A DNA stretch of 64,000 nucleotides, taken from NCBI RefSeq assembly GCF_001612745.1, contig NZ_BDBA01000012.1, positions 1-64,000 on the forward strand, read 5' to 3'. The stretch is from Nocardia amamiensis NBRC 102102 (GTDB lineage: Bacteria; Actinomycetota; Actinomycetes; Mycobacteriales; Mycobacteriaceae). The stretch's first letter is position 1. Each line of letters starts with the position of its first letter. The notes under the pieces were generated by a model. It was not told the origin of the DNA, did not search any database, and saw nothing but the letters and a program-made list of their open reading frames with translations. Shown in pieces: positions 43,821 through 52,398 of this stretch. The translations under genes and the position numbers were made by a program.

Positions 43821-44720
43821 CTATTTGAGACTGCCCGCTGTGAGCCCCGCCACCAAGCGCTTCTCGATCACCGCGAACAGCAGCACCACCGGAATGATGC
43901 CGACGGTGGAAATCGCGAACACGTACTGCCACGCCGTGTCGTACTGACCGACGAACTTGGTGAGCGCCACCGACAGCGGCTGGTTCTCCGGCGTGGTCAG
44001 CACGACCAGGCTGGCGGCGAACTCGTTCCAGCACGCCACCACGACAAAGATCGTCGCCGTGACGATGCCCGGCCACACCAGCGGCAGGCTCACCCGCAGC
44101 AGCGTCTGCCATCGATTCAACCCGTCGAGCAAGGCGGCCTCCTCGATCTCGATCGGGATCGCCGCGAAGAAGCTGTGCAGGATCCACACCGCGAACGACA
44201 GGTTGAACGCCGCGTTCACCAGGATCATCGCCAGCCAGGTGTCGTTGATGCCGAGCGCGAAGAACTGCCGGATCAACCCGGTGACCAGGACGGTGGGCTG
44301 CAACATCTGGGTGACCAGCACCAGGCCGAGAAACACTCCGCGGCCCGGAAAGCGATGGCGGGCGGTGTAATACCCCGCTGGTATCGCGACCAGCAACACC
44401 AGCGCGGTGGCGCAGACCGCGATGATGATCGTGCTGGCCAGGTTGAACGGCAGCGGCGTCTCCGGCGTGTCCCACATGGTCACGTAGTTGTCCGGGTGCC
44501 AGGACTGCGGCAGGTACGTCGGCGGGATGCGCAGGATCTCGGCCCTGCTCTTCAGCGAGCCGAGCACCATCACGACGAACGGCAGCAGGAACGCCGCCGC
44601 CAGCACCACCCCGACCGCGGTGAGCTCCCAGCGCCTGCGTTTCGCCCGTGCGCGAACGGCGACGGGTCGCGTCGTGTCGGGAACCTGCTCGATTCCTGCC
44701 ACCTCGGTGCGGGTCGTCAT
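43821..44720 (-). CDS. Carbohydrate ABC transporter permease (MalG-like)
   Basis: 299 residues with six helices and the MalG-type loop EEAALLDGLNRWQTLLRVSLPLVWPGI. ATG 44720 overlaps the stop of the upstream permease (ATGA). The last gene of the operon; no ATP-binding subunit is encoded nearby, so it probably shares a multi-operon ATPase such as MsiK. Confidence 0.9.
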   Translation of the reverse strand: MTTRTEVAGIEQVPDTTRPVAVRARAKRRRWELTAVGVVLAAAFLLPFVVMVLGSLKSRAEILRIPPTYLPQSWHPDNYVTMWDTPETPLPFNLASTIIIAVCATALVLLVAIPAGYYTARHRFPGRGVFLGLVLVTQMLQPTVLVTGLIRQFFALGINDTWLAMILVNAAFNLSFAVWILHSFFAAIPIEIEEAALLDGLNRWQTLLRVSLPLVWPGIVTATIFVVVACWNEFAASLVVLTTPENQPLSVALTKFVGQYDTAWQYVFAISTVGIIPVVLLFAVIEKRLVAGLTAGSLK

Positions 44721-45598
44721 CGGTCGATCTCCTGGGTCGGGCGGACCACCTTCACGTAGATCGCGATGACGACCACGATCAACGCGAAGTTCAGCACGCT
44801 CATCGCCGCCGCCGTGTCGACCTGCTGATTCTGCCTGATCAGCTTGAAGGTCAGCGTGGTCGTGGTGTCGGCGGAGAAGCCCGCGATGCTTCCGGTGATC
44901 ACCTGCAGAATCGGCAGGGAGTTGAACACGTTGATGATGTTGATGATGGTCGCCACCGCGATCGCCGGGCGCAGCTGCGGCAGCGTGAGGTAGCGGTAGC
45001 GCTGCCATGCGCTCGCCCCGTCGACCCGGCCCGCCTCCTCGATCTCCGCCGGAATCGACTGCAGTCCGGCCAGCATCGTGTAGGTCGTGAACGGCACCGA
45101 GACGAACACCGCGACGCCCATCGCCACCAGGAACGCCTGCGTCGGTTGCTTGGTGAAGCCGTAGCCCCGGTCCAGCAGGCCGATATCGACCAGGAACCGG
45201 TTGGCGATGCCGACATCCGGATCGAGCATGTAGTAGAAGATCGTCGTCGTCATCACCACCGACGCCGCCCACGGCACCAGGATCGCCATCCGCACCGCCG
45301 TGCGGCCGGGGAATTCCTTGTTCAGGAACTGGGCCAGCGCCGCGGACAGCAGCAGCGTGATCAGCACCACGCCGACCACCCAGACCACGGTGTGGACCAG
45401 CACCGAGCCCAGTTCCGATATCCCGAACAGGGCCCGGTAGTTGGCCAGCCCGGCGTTGCCGCGGTCCTGACCGTAGGCGCTCAGGTCCCTGGTGCTGGTC
45501 CACACCATGTAGCAAGCCGGGAAGGCGACGATGGCCGCGATCAGGACCAGCGACGGCCCGATCCACGGCAGTGCCGCCAGTATTCCTCTGCGCCGCAC
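44717..45598 (-). CDS. Carbohydrate ABC transporter permease (MalF-like)
   Basis: 293 residues with six membrane helices and the loop EEAGRVDGASAWQRYRYLTLPQLRP. The GTG start follows the binding-protein stop by one base, and its own stop overlaps the MalG-like start. It forms the sugar channel with that protein. Confidence 0.9.
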   Translation of the reverse strand: MRRRGILAALPWIGPSLVLIAAIVAFPACYMVWTSTRDLSAYGQDRGNAGLANYRALFGISELGSVLVHTVVWVVGVVLITLLLSAALAQFLNKEFPGRTAVRMAILVPWAASVVMTTTIFYYMLDPDVGIANRFLVDIGLLDRGYGFTKQPTQAFLVAMGVAVFVSVPFTTYTMLAGLQSIPAEIEEAGRVDGASAWQRYRYLTLPQLRPAIAVATIINIINVFNSLPILQVITGSIAGFSADTTTTLTFKLIRQNQQVDTAAAMSVLNFALIVVVIAIYVKVVRPTQEIDR

Positions 45599-45599
45599 G

Positions 45600-46850
45600 C
45601 TACTTCGCGGCTTCCTGGATCCGCCGCAATACCTGCGCCGGGTCCGCGCCCTGGGCGATGGTGCCCATCTGCTGCCGGATGGCGCCCTGCGCCGCCGCCC
45701 ATTTCGGGTTGTTGCTGGGATAGAACCGCGCCACCGGGAGCGTGGCGGCGAACGCCTTGGTGACCGGGTCGTCGGCGAGCGCGGCCGCTGCGCTGTGCGT
45801 GATCGGGATGAAGCCCTCGTGCTTGACGAAATTCGCGTACACGGCGGCGGAGTAGAAGTAGTCGAGGAACTTCCTGATCGACTCGGTCTTCTTGCCGTCC
45901 TTCTTGAACGCCATCAGGTGATCGGCGACCCCGAGAGTGACCGGCGCGCCGGTCTTGGTCGGCGACGGCGCGGTCGCGTAGCGCAGGCCGGGATTCTTCG
46001 CGGCGATCTGGCCGATGGTGGGCGGTAGCGCCTCGATCATGCCGATCTTGCCCTGGATGAAGGCGTTGATCACGTCCTTGCGGTCGGTCGCGCCCGGATT
46101 CGGCTGCGTCGCGCCCGCATCGATGAGCGCACGCATGGCCCGCACGCCATCCAGGTTCTCCGCGGTGTCGACAGTGATCTTGTCGCCGTCCGCCCAGGCG
46201 CCGCCCGCGCCGAACGTCCAGATGGAGGTCTCCCCCTGTGCCTCCTCGCTGCCCAATGGCAGTCCGTACCCGGAGACACCGTCGCCGAGTGCCTGGATCT
46301 TCTGGGCCGCGTCGGTCAGCTCGGCCCAGGTCTTCGGCGGCCGGGTGATGCCTGCCTTGTCGAACAGCTCGGAGTTGTAGAACAGCGTGCGGGTGGAGGC
46401 GAACAGCGGCAGAGCGTACTGGGTGCCGTTCAGCGCGGCGTTCTGCGCGAAACCCGGCTGGATATCGGCCAGCACCGGCGCGGAGACGACCTCGGCCGCC
46501 GGGTAGAGCATGCCGTCGCCTGCGAAGCTGGCGTAGGCGTCGATATTGAGGATGTCCGGGGTGGTCGACGTGGACTGGAGCTTCGTGCGCACCACGTCAT
46601 TGATCGAATTCCAGGACTCCATCTGCAGATTGACGGTGATTCCCGGGTTCTGCTTCTGGAACTCGGCGATGATGCCGTCCCACAGAGCCTTGGTGCCCGT
46701 CGCGCCGTCGCTGTAGGTGGGCGCGAGGAAGTTGATCGTGGTGTCGGAGTCCGCGGCGTCTTTCGAACCGAACCCGCAGGACGAGAGGGCCAGCGTAAGG
46801 CCGGTGACCATCGCGACTCCGGCAAGCACGCGGTGGAATGGTCTTTTCAC
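45600..46850 (-). CDS. Carbohydrate ABC transporter substrate-binding lipoprotein
   Basis: 416 residues with a lipoprotein signal (basic MKRPFHR, hydrophobic core, LALSSC with Cys25) and a type-1 extracellular solute-binding fold (IIAEFQKQNPGITVNLQMESW). Given the catabolic genes that diverge from it, the ligand is likely N-acetylgalactosamine, another N-acetyl-hexosamine, or an oligosaccharide containing it. First gene of the import operon. Confidence 0.9.
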   Translation of the reverse strand: MKRPFHRVLAGVAMVTGLTLALSSCGFGSKDAADSDTTINFLAPTYSDGATGTKALWDGIIAEFQKQNPGITVNLQMESWNSINDVVRTKLQSTSTTPDILNIDAYASFAGDGMLYPAAEVVSAPVLADIQPGFAQNAALNGTQYALPLFASTRTLFYNSELFDKAGITRPPKTWAELTDAAQKIQALGDGVSGYGLPLGSEEAQGETSIWTFGAGGAWADGDKITVDTAENLDGVRAMRALIDAGATQPNPGATDRKDVINAFIQGKIGMIEALPPTIGQIAAKNPGLRYATAPSPTKTGAPVTLGVADHLMAFKKDGKKTESIRKFLDYFYSAAVYANFVKHEGFIPITHSAAAALADDPVTKAFAATLPVARFYPSNNPKWAAAQGAIRQQMGTIAQGADPAQVLRRIQEAAK

Positions 46851-46942
46851 GAGCAGAACCTTTCAGATTTACCCACCCGGCGCCAACGGAGGAACCGATG
46901 ATGGGAGGACGCACCGTCCGTGCACCTCAATCTAGCGTGGCC

Positions 46943-46991
46943 GGTGATCAAATGTGACCGATTTGAGCGTAAATTTGACATGAACGATCAC
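46943..46991. promoter_or_regulatory. Candidate DeoR-family operator array in the divergent amino-sugar promoter
   Basis: Between the binding-protein gene and the SIS gene lie TCAAAT (46948), ATTTGA (46961) and ATTTGA (46973), forming TCAAAT-N7-ATTTGA plus a third half site, all inside an outer GTGATC...GATCAC pair (46945-46991). This AT-rich cluster is unlike the surrounding DNA. A DeoR/AgaR-type protein (42186..42977) is the likely binder. Confidence 0.45.
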
Positions 46992-47010
46992 GCGGGGTGA
47001 AGCTGTTCGT

Positions 47011-47916
47011 GTGCCTGCCGAACACATCCCCGCGCCGCATCTAGTCACCGAGGTAGCCACCCAGCCGGATGACTGGGAACACGCCGAGACCGTTGCCGCC
47101 GACTACCGCGCCGTGCTACCCCGAGCGGGTGAGCGTGTGGCCATAATTGGTTGCGGTACTTCATTTTTCATGTCCCGAGCGATCGCCGCCCTACGCGAGG
47201 ACGCGGGTCACGGCGTCACCGACGCATGGCCCGCCAGCGCGGTTCGCGATCGCGACTACGACCGCTACCTGGTGATCTGCCGGTCCGGAACCACCACCGA
47301 AGTCGTGCGCGCGATGCGGGCCATCCCGGCGGACATTCCCCGGGCCGTGATCTGCTCCACCCCGGGCACACCCGTGCTCGACCTCGGCGATCCGATCCTG
47401 ATCGATCAGGTCGACGAACAGTCGGTGGTGCAGACCCGCTTCGCGACGACCACCCTCGCCATCCTGCGCTGGCACCTGGGCCAGAACCTGACACCCGTGA
47501 TCGCCCAGGCCCGCGCGGTGCTCGCCGAGGATCTCGCCGAGTCTCTGACCGCGGTGCGCGCCGCGGAGCAGATCAGTTTCGTCGGCATGGGATTCGCGGC
47601 GGCCATCGCCGACGAAGCGGCGCTCAAACTGCGCGAATCCTGCCAGTCCTGGACCGAGGCGTACTTGGCGACCGAATATCGCCATGGTCCGATCAGCATC
47701 TCCGCGCCGGGCCGCGCGGTCTGGGCGTTCGGGCCGCTGGAGCCGGACTTCGCCGCGGATGTCGCCGCCACCGGCGCACACCTGGAACACCGCGACATCG
47801 ACCCGATGGCCGATCTGATCCGGGTGCACCGGCTGTGCGTAGTGCGCTCCACCGACCTCGGACTCGACCCCGACCGCCCGCGCAGCCTGAACCGCTCCGT
47901 TGTCCTGAAGTCATGA
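47011..47916 (+). CDS. SIS-domain amino-sugar phosphate deaminase/isomerase (AgaS-like)
   Basis: 301 residues with two SIS domains. Key stretches are IIGCGTSFFMSRAIAAL, VICRSGTTTEVVRAMRA and the C-terminal EAYLATEYRHGPISI, the sugar-phosphate-binding signature of the GlmS-isomerase/AgaS group. With NagA, a tagatose-6-P-kinase-like PfkB and a class II aldolase in the operon, the likely reaction is galactosamine-6-P to tagatose-6-P plus ammonia. GTG 47011 is the start. Its stop overlaps a six-codon ORF. Confidence 0.82.
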   Translation: MPAEHIPAPHLVTEVATQPDDWEHAETVAADYRAVLPRAGERVAIIGCGTSFFMSRAIAALREDAGHGVTDAWPASAVRDRDYDRYLVICRSGTTTEVVRAMRAIPADIPRAVICSTPGTPVLDLGDPILIDQVDEQSVVQTRFATTTLAILRWHLGQNLTPVIAQARAVLAEDLAESLTAVRAAEQISFVGMGFAAAIADEAALKLRESCQSWTEAYLATEYRHGPISISAPGRAVWAFGPLEPDFAADVAATGAHLEHRDIDPMADLIRVHRLCVVRSTDLGLDPDRPRSLNRSVVLKS

Positions 47917-47933
47917 CCGGGGCCGGGCGATGA
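47913..47933 (+). CDS. Six-codon bridging ORF (MTGAGR) between SIS and ROK genes
   Basis: ATG 47913 overlaps the SIS-gene stop and TGA 47931-47933 overlaps the ATG at 47930 of the ROK frame. It is the shortest of the double-overlap ORFs in this window. Confidence 0.25.
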   Translation: MTGAGR

Positions 47934-49705
47934 CTCCCGTCCGGGGCTGTCGATGCCGCCGAACCGCGGCCGCACTCCACGCCGCAACACCGGCAACAAG
48001 CGCGCCACCGCGCGCGCCCGTCCGATTCCGCGCCACACTTGCCCTGCACACACCGGAATCCCCGCCGCCCGACGCGGGCGTCTCCTTTCCTGCCGCGTGT
48101 GCGGCGGCATGGGCGCTACCAGGAACTACTGTGCCGAACATGGGAACAGAACAGCCGGAGACTCCCGCACCCTCCGGCGTAACCAGACCCGGATCGCCCG
48201 GGCCGGAGTTCGCCTGCTCCGGCGCCACACCGGACATGGCCGCACAGTCCGCGACCACACCTGTCCCGGCCGCTGCGACTCGATCGGCCGCGCCATCACC
48301 GACCCCGGACGCGGTCGAACAGCACCGGGGACCCTCGCACTCCAGCACTACCAGGCCAACCTCGCACACGGAGGAGTTGAGACGCTCCGCCGCACCGGAT
48401 ATGGCCGCACAGTCCGCAACCACGCTCGGCCCGGCCTCGACTCGATCAGCCACGCCATCACCGGACGCAGCCGCGGTCGAACAGCACCGGGGACCCTCGC
48501 ATTCCAGCGCTACCTGGCCCAGTGCGCACACGACGACGAAGTCGACCCGCTATGCCGCACCGGACATGACCGAACAGTCCGCAATCACGCTCGGCCCGGC
48601 CGCTGCAACTCGATCAGCCGCGTCATCACCGGAACCGGACGCGGTCGAACAGCACCGGATGCCCCCGCACTCCAGCACTACCATGCCAAGCTCGCACACA
48701 ACAGAGGTGACCGGCGATACCGGACTGGACATGGCAGCACAGTCGGCGACCCCGCTCGGCCCGGCGGCTATCACGAGATCTGCCGCGCCATTGCCCAGTG
48801 ACGCGCTTGTGCTCGGGTTGGATGTCGGTGGAACCACCATCAAAGGAGAGATCACCGATGCTGGAGGCACGGTGCTGGCCGTCGCCGCGGTCGCCACGCC
48901 GCGCGGCGCGGCCGCCTTCGACGCCATGGGCGAGCTGGGTGAGCGATTGCTGGCCGAGTTAGCGGAATCCGACCGGGGCCGCGTCGCCCGTGCGGCCGTG
49001 GTGCTGCCCGGAATCGTCGACCCGGGCCGATCCATCGCGGTGTTCAGCAGCAACGTCGGCTGGCGCGACGTGCACGTCGGCGACCGTTTCACCAAGCGCT
49101 GGGGCATGCCTACCCTGATCGAACACGATGTCGCCGTCGCGGGTTGGGCGGAAGGGCACTACGGCGCCGGACAGGGCCACGAGAACGTGTGCGTCGTCAT
49201 CCTCGGCACCGGCATCTCCGGCACGCTGTCCGTCGGCGGTCGGCTGGTGCGCAGCGGCTACGGACAGGTCGGCGAATACGGGCACATACCGGTACGGCGC
49301 GACGGATTGCCCTGCCCGTGCGGCAACACCGGCTGCGTCGAGACGATCGCCTCGGGCGCGGCGATCGCACGGGCCTACACCCGTCGCACAGGACGCGAGA
49401 TCGACGGTGCCGCCGATGTTTTCGAGCGCATACCCACCGATCCCGACGCCGCGGCCGTGCTCCAGGACGCGATCGACGCACTCGCCGACGGACTGGTGGG
49501 CATCGTGCACGCGGCCTGCCCCGAACTGATCGTTCTCGGCGGCGGACTCGCCGGAGCCGGCGCCGCACTCACCGAGCCACTACACCGAGCACTGGCCGAC
49601 CGCCTCCGCCTGGTCCCCGCACCCCGTGTTGTGCTCGGCGAATTCGGCGCACGCGCAGGTCTGGCGGGCGCAGCGCTCCTCGCACGGAAGGGGGCGCTGG
49701 CATGA
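47930..49705 (+). CDS. ROK-family sugar kinase with long repeat-bearing N-terminal extension
   Basis: 591 residues if started at ATG 47930. The C-terminal ~310 are a complete ROK kinase: VLGLDVGGTTIKGE (phosphate loop), GIVDPGRSIAV, LIEHDVAVAG (catalytic Asp), and the zinc motif CPCGNTGCVE. It probably phosphorylates imported N-acetylgalactosamine or -glucosamine. The first ~267 residues hold three 55-residue units (MAAQSATT...VEQHR.P.HSS) that repeat every 165 bp, at 48236, 48401 and 48566; the fourth start, at 48731, precedes the kinase domain. ATG 48731 may therefore be the real start, with the extension a stack of duplicated leaders. Confidence 0.8.
   Translation: MTPVRGCRCRRTAAALHAATPATSAPPRAPVRFRATLALHTPESPPPDAGVSFPAACAAAWALPGTTVPNMGTEQPETPAPSGVTRPGSPGPEFACSGATPDMAAQSATTPVPAAATRSAAPSPTPDAVEQHRGPSHSSTTRPTSHTEELRRSAAPDMAAQSATTLGPASTRSATPSPDAAAVEQHRGPSHSSATWPSAHTTTKSTRYAAPDMTEQSAITLGPAAATRSAASSPEPDAVEQHRMPPHSSTTMPSSHTTEVTGDTGLDMAAQSATPLGPAAITRSAAPLPSDALVLGLDVGGTTIKGEITDAGGTVLAVAAVATPRGAAAFDAMGELGERLLAELAESDRGRVARAAVVLPGIVDPGRSIAVFSSNVGWRDVHVGDRFTKRWGMPTLIEHDVAVAGWAEGHYGAGQGHENVCVVILGTGISGTLSVGGRLVRSGYGQVGEYGHIPVRRDGLPCPCGNTGCVETIASGAAIARAYTRRTGREIDGAADVFERIPTDPDAAAVLQDAIDALADGLVGIVHAACPELIVLGGGLAGAGAALTEPLHRALADRLRLVPAPRVVLGEFGARAGLAGAALLARKGALA
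48236..48730 (+). repeat. Three exact-length 165-bp tandem units upstream of the ROK domain
   Basis: Unit starts (ATG) at 48236, 48401 and 48566, with the ROK-proximal copy at 48731: spacing is exactly 165 each time. The units differ at many bases and unit 2 has a one-codon deletion offset by a one-codon insertion, yet none has lost the frame. Each resembles the first codons of ROK plus its upstream leader. Confidence 0.85.
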
Positions 49706-49947
49706 CGCGCACGCCCGCCGGTCGACTTCGCCTGGTCCCCACACCTGGAATCGCGTCCGCCGAGCGCGACACAAACGCGGACCAGGCGGGCACCGCATTT
49801 CGCCCGGGACCGAACACCGGCACGACGCGCACGCCCGCCAATCGGTTCCACCCGGGCCCCGCACCTCGAATCACGTCCGCCGAATGCGGCACACATGCGG
49901 CCCCCGTGGGCGCCGCACAATTCGCGCAGCAGGGAGCACTGGCATGA
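49702..49947 (+). CDS. 81-residue bridging ORF made of two decayed copies of the ROK 3' end
   Basis: ATG 49702 overlaps the ROK stop and TGA 49945-49947 overlaps the nagA start (ATGA both ends). The product aligns twice with the ROK C-terminus (RLRLVPAPRVVLGEFGARAG): RLRLVPTPGIASAERD and RFHPGPAPRITSAECG, and it ends QQGALA as ROK ends KGALA. The copies are spaced about 121 bp. The frame is intact but the fold is unlikely to be that of ROK. Confidence 0.45.
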   Translation: MTRTPAGRLRLVPTPGIASAERDTNADQAGTAFRPGPNTGTTRTPANRFHPGPAPRITSAECGTHAAPVGAAQFAQQGALA

Positions 49948-51104
49948 CAGAGCAGTCCGAGCTGACGATTCGTGGGCGCATCGTTTCGGCGAGTGTCACG
50001 CTCGATGACGGTGTGGTGATGACTTCTGGGGAGCGGATCACGGCGGTGCGGTCGTTCGCGCAGTGGCGGGCGGTCCACCTGGATTTACCCGAGCCGCCAT
50101 TTTCCGGAATCCTGCTGCCGGGGCTTGTAGATACTCACAATCACGGCGGGTTCGGGCATCGGTTCGACACGGTGGACGCCGCGCAGGCGAGAGCTGCGGC
50201 CGAGTCGCATCATGCGAGCGGCTCCACCACGGTGGTGGCGAGCGTGGTCACCGGGCCGGCCGCGGAGATGGTGGCGCAGACCGCCGTACTGCGCGAACTG
50301 GCAGAGGAAGGCGTGCTCGGTGGCATCCACGTCGAGGGGCCTTTCCTGGCCGAGGCGCGATGCGGAGCGCAAGATCCGCGTTTTCTGCGGCACCCCGATC
50401 TCGACCTGACCGATCAGCTGCTGGGCGCGGGCGGCGCGTGGCTACGCGCGATGACGCTCGCGCCGGAGCTTTCCGGATACGCGGAGGTCGCACGGCGATT
50501 GGTCGACAACGGCGTGGTAGTCGCGCTTGGCCACAGCGACACCGACTACGAAACTTTCCGTTCTGCACTGCACCCCAGCGGATCAGCCCGCATCGTCACT
50601 CATCTGGCGAACGGGATGCCACCGCTGCACCACCGCAACGCGGGCCCGGTCGCCGCGGCTCTCGTCACCGCGGCCGCCGGTGACGTGACCGTGGAACTGA
50701 TCTGCGACGGCGTGCACGTCGATTCGGGCTTCGCCGCGCTGGTGTTCGCCTCCGCGCCGGGGCGGGTCGCGCTGGTCACCGATGCCATGCAGGCGGCGGG
50801 GCTCGGGGACGGCGAATACCGGCTGGGCCCACAGTCGGTCAGGGTGCGCGACGGAGTGGCGCGAATCGCCAATCGGTCGATCGCGGGTGGGGTCAGCACG
50901 CTGTTGCAGTGCGTGGCGCGAGCGGTGCGCGAATCGGATGTCCCATTGCGGGACGCGGTGCTGGCGGCCACTTGCACTCCTGCCACCGCACTGGGGCTCG
51001 CGGACGTCGGTGACCTGCGGCCCGGCTACTTCGCCGACATATTGACAGTCAGTGACAATCTCCAGTTGCGCCGGGTGCTCAGACGTGGACAGTGGTTGTC
51101 GTGA
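49944..51104 (+). CDS. nagA: N-acetylhexosamine-6-phosphate deacetylase (NagA/AgaA)
   Basis: 386 residues. Metal and substrate motifs: LPGLVDTHNHGGFGH, the catalytic GIHVEGPFLAEARCGAQDPRFL, LGHSDTDYETF, THLANGMPPLHHR, ICDGVHVDSGF and LVTDAMQAAGL. It removes acetate from N-acetyl-amino-sugar 6-phosphates. In this operon the product goes to the SIS deaminase/isomerase. The next gene starts on a GTG overlapping its stop. Confidence 0.93.
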   Translation: MTEQSELTIRGRIVSASVTLDDGVVMTSGERITAVRSFAQWRAVHLDLPEPPFSGILLPGLVDTHNHGGFGHRFDTVDAAQARAAAESHHASGSTTVVASVVTGPAAEMVAQTAVLRELAEEGVLGGIHVEGPFLAEARCGAQDPRFLRHPDLDLTDQLLGAGGAWLRAMTLAPELSGYAEVARRLVDNGVVVALGHSDTDYETFRSALHPSGSARIVTHLANGMPPLHHRNAGPVAAALVTAAAGDVTVELICDGVHVDSGFAALVFASAPGRVALVTDAMQAAGLGDGEYRLGPQSVRVRDGVARIANRSIAGGVSTLLQCVARAVRESDVPLRDAVLAATCTPATALGLADVGDLRPGYFADILTVSDNLQLRRVLRRGQWLS

Positions 51105-52054
51105 TCCTCACCGTGACAATGAATCCCGCGTACGACATGACCTACCGGGTCGAGCGCTTCGAACGCGGGCAGCCCCACCGGGTCCGCTCGGTGGAGCAGC
51201 GCATCGGCGGCAAGGGCATCAATGTGACCCGGGTGCTGAACCAGCTCGGCAAATACGCCAGGGCCACCGGTTTCTCCGACCACGCTTTCGCGGCCGCCGC
51301 CGAACTAGAGATGCCGGTAGACTTCGTGCACGCGCTGCCCTGGGTGCGCCGCACCGTGGTGATCAGCGAGTCCGAGGACGGCACCGCCACGGCGCTGTGG
51401 GAACCGGGCGCCCGCGTCTCCAATCCCCATGCGGCCGAGCAACTGGCCGTCCGGGTGGCCGGGCTGCTACCCGAGATCGCGGGGCTGGTCATCTCCGGTT
51501 CGTTGCCGGGCGGCATCGAACCCTCGCTTCCCGCCGAGATCGCGCGCACCGCCATCGCGGCCGACGTACCGACCATCGTCGACGTCGACGGCGAGGCGTT
51601 GCGCCTGGCCGCCCAGGTGCCGGGCATCGTGCTCACGCCGAACCGCGGGGAAGTGCACCGTCTCACCGGGATCGAACCCGACACCGCCGACGCCATCGCG
51701 ACCGCCGCCTACCCCCTCGTCGAACAGGGTGTGCGCGCGGTGATCGCCACCCGCGGTGCGGAAGGAATGGTCGCGGTAACCGCAGACGGCGCGTGGTCGG
51801 CCGCGCTGCCCGAACCTCTCGCCGGAAACCCGACCGGCGCGGGAGATTCCGTAGTGGCTGCGGTGATCGCGGCCCTTTCCACGGACTCCAGCCCGGACTG
51901 GGCGGCCCTGCTCACCGACGCGGTGGCGACTTCGGCTGCCGCCGTGGTCATCCCGGTGGCCGGTGAGATCGACCGCGGCCTGCGGACCCGCCTCGCCCCG
52001 ACCGTCCGAGTCGAACGACTCGATTTACCGAAAACCCAGGTAACTTCCCCATGA
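51101..52054 (+). CDS. PfkB-family kinase (1-phosphofructokinase / tagatose-6-phosphate kinase)
   Basis: 317 residues. PfkB signatures are GGKGINVTRVLNQLGKYARATGF (N-terminal), ISGSLPGG, LTPNRGEV, and the catalytic GNPTGAGDSVVAA near 245. The LacC/FruK branch uses ketose phosphates; operon context favours tagatose-6-P to tagatose-1,6-bisphosphate. GTG 51101 overlaps the nagA stop (GTGA), which favours this start over one 9 bp upstream. Confidence 0.88.
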   Translation: MILTVTMNPAYDMTYRVERFERGQPHRVRSVEQRIGGKGINVTRVLNQLGKYARATGFSDHAFAAAAELEMPVDFVHALPWVRRTVVISESEDGTATALWEPGARVSNPHAAEQLAVRVAGLLPEIAGLVISGSLPGGIEPSLPAEIARTAIAADVPTIVDVDGEALRLAAQVPGIVLTPNRGEVHRLTGIEPDTADAIATAAYPLVEQGVRAVIATRGAEGMVAVTADGAWSAALPEPLAGNPTGAGDSVVAAVIAALSTDSSPDWAALLTDAVATSAAAVVIPVAGEIDRGLRTRLAPTVRVERLDLPKTQVTSP

Positions 52055-52398
52055 CAGTCGCTCACCGCAACGGCTGCGGAAAAATCCACGACATCGACTC
52101 TCGGCCGCCCGCGATCCGGACCGGCGTCGACTTCACCGGGGCCACCAGTGCCGAAGCCCACCGGGAAAGTTCCGGCCGCGTGTGCAAGCGCTCCGGGCCA
52201 GGCAGGCACGCGGCAGACCGCCATGACCGTCGCGACCGGCCCGCAGCGCATCAAAGCAGCCGCTACAGCGGTCATAGCCTTCGGCATGGCCGCCCAGCGC
52301 GCCCACCCTCAGCTGCGGCAAAGCATCGCCCTGCCTGCCGAGCCAGGCCGATCCGCTCCACGCGCCTGGCTGCACGAAGGCACGAACTATGCCGCTGA
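52051..52398 (+). CDS. 115-residue bridging ORF between pfkB and aldolase
   Basis: ATG 52051 overlaps the kinase stop (ATGA) and the frame stays open to a TGA 10 bp inside the aldolase gene. The product is rich in Arg and His with no recognisable domain, so it may be non-functional. It covers a 334-bp gap in which I see no other gene. Confidence 0.25.
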   Translation: MTVAHRNGCGKIHDIDSRPPAIRTGVDFTGATSAEAHRESSGRVCKRSGPGRHAADRHDRRDRPAAHQSSRYSGHSLRHGRPARPPSAAAKHRPACRARPIRSTRLAARRHELCR

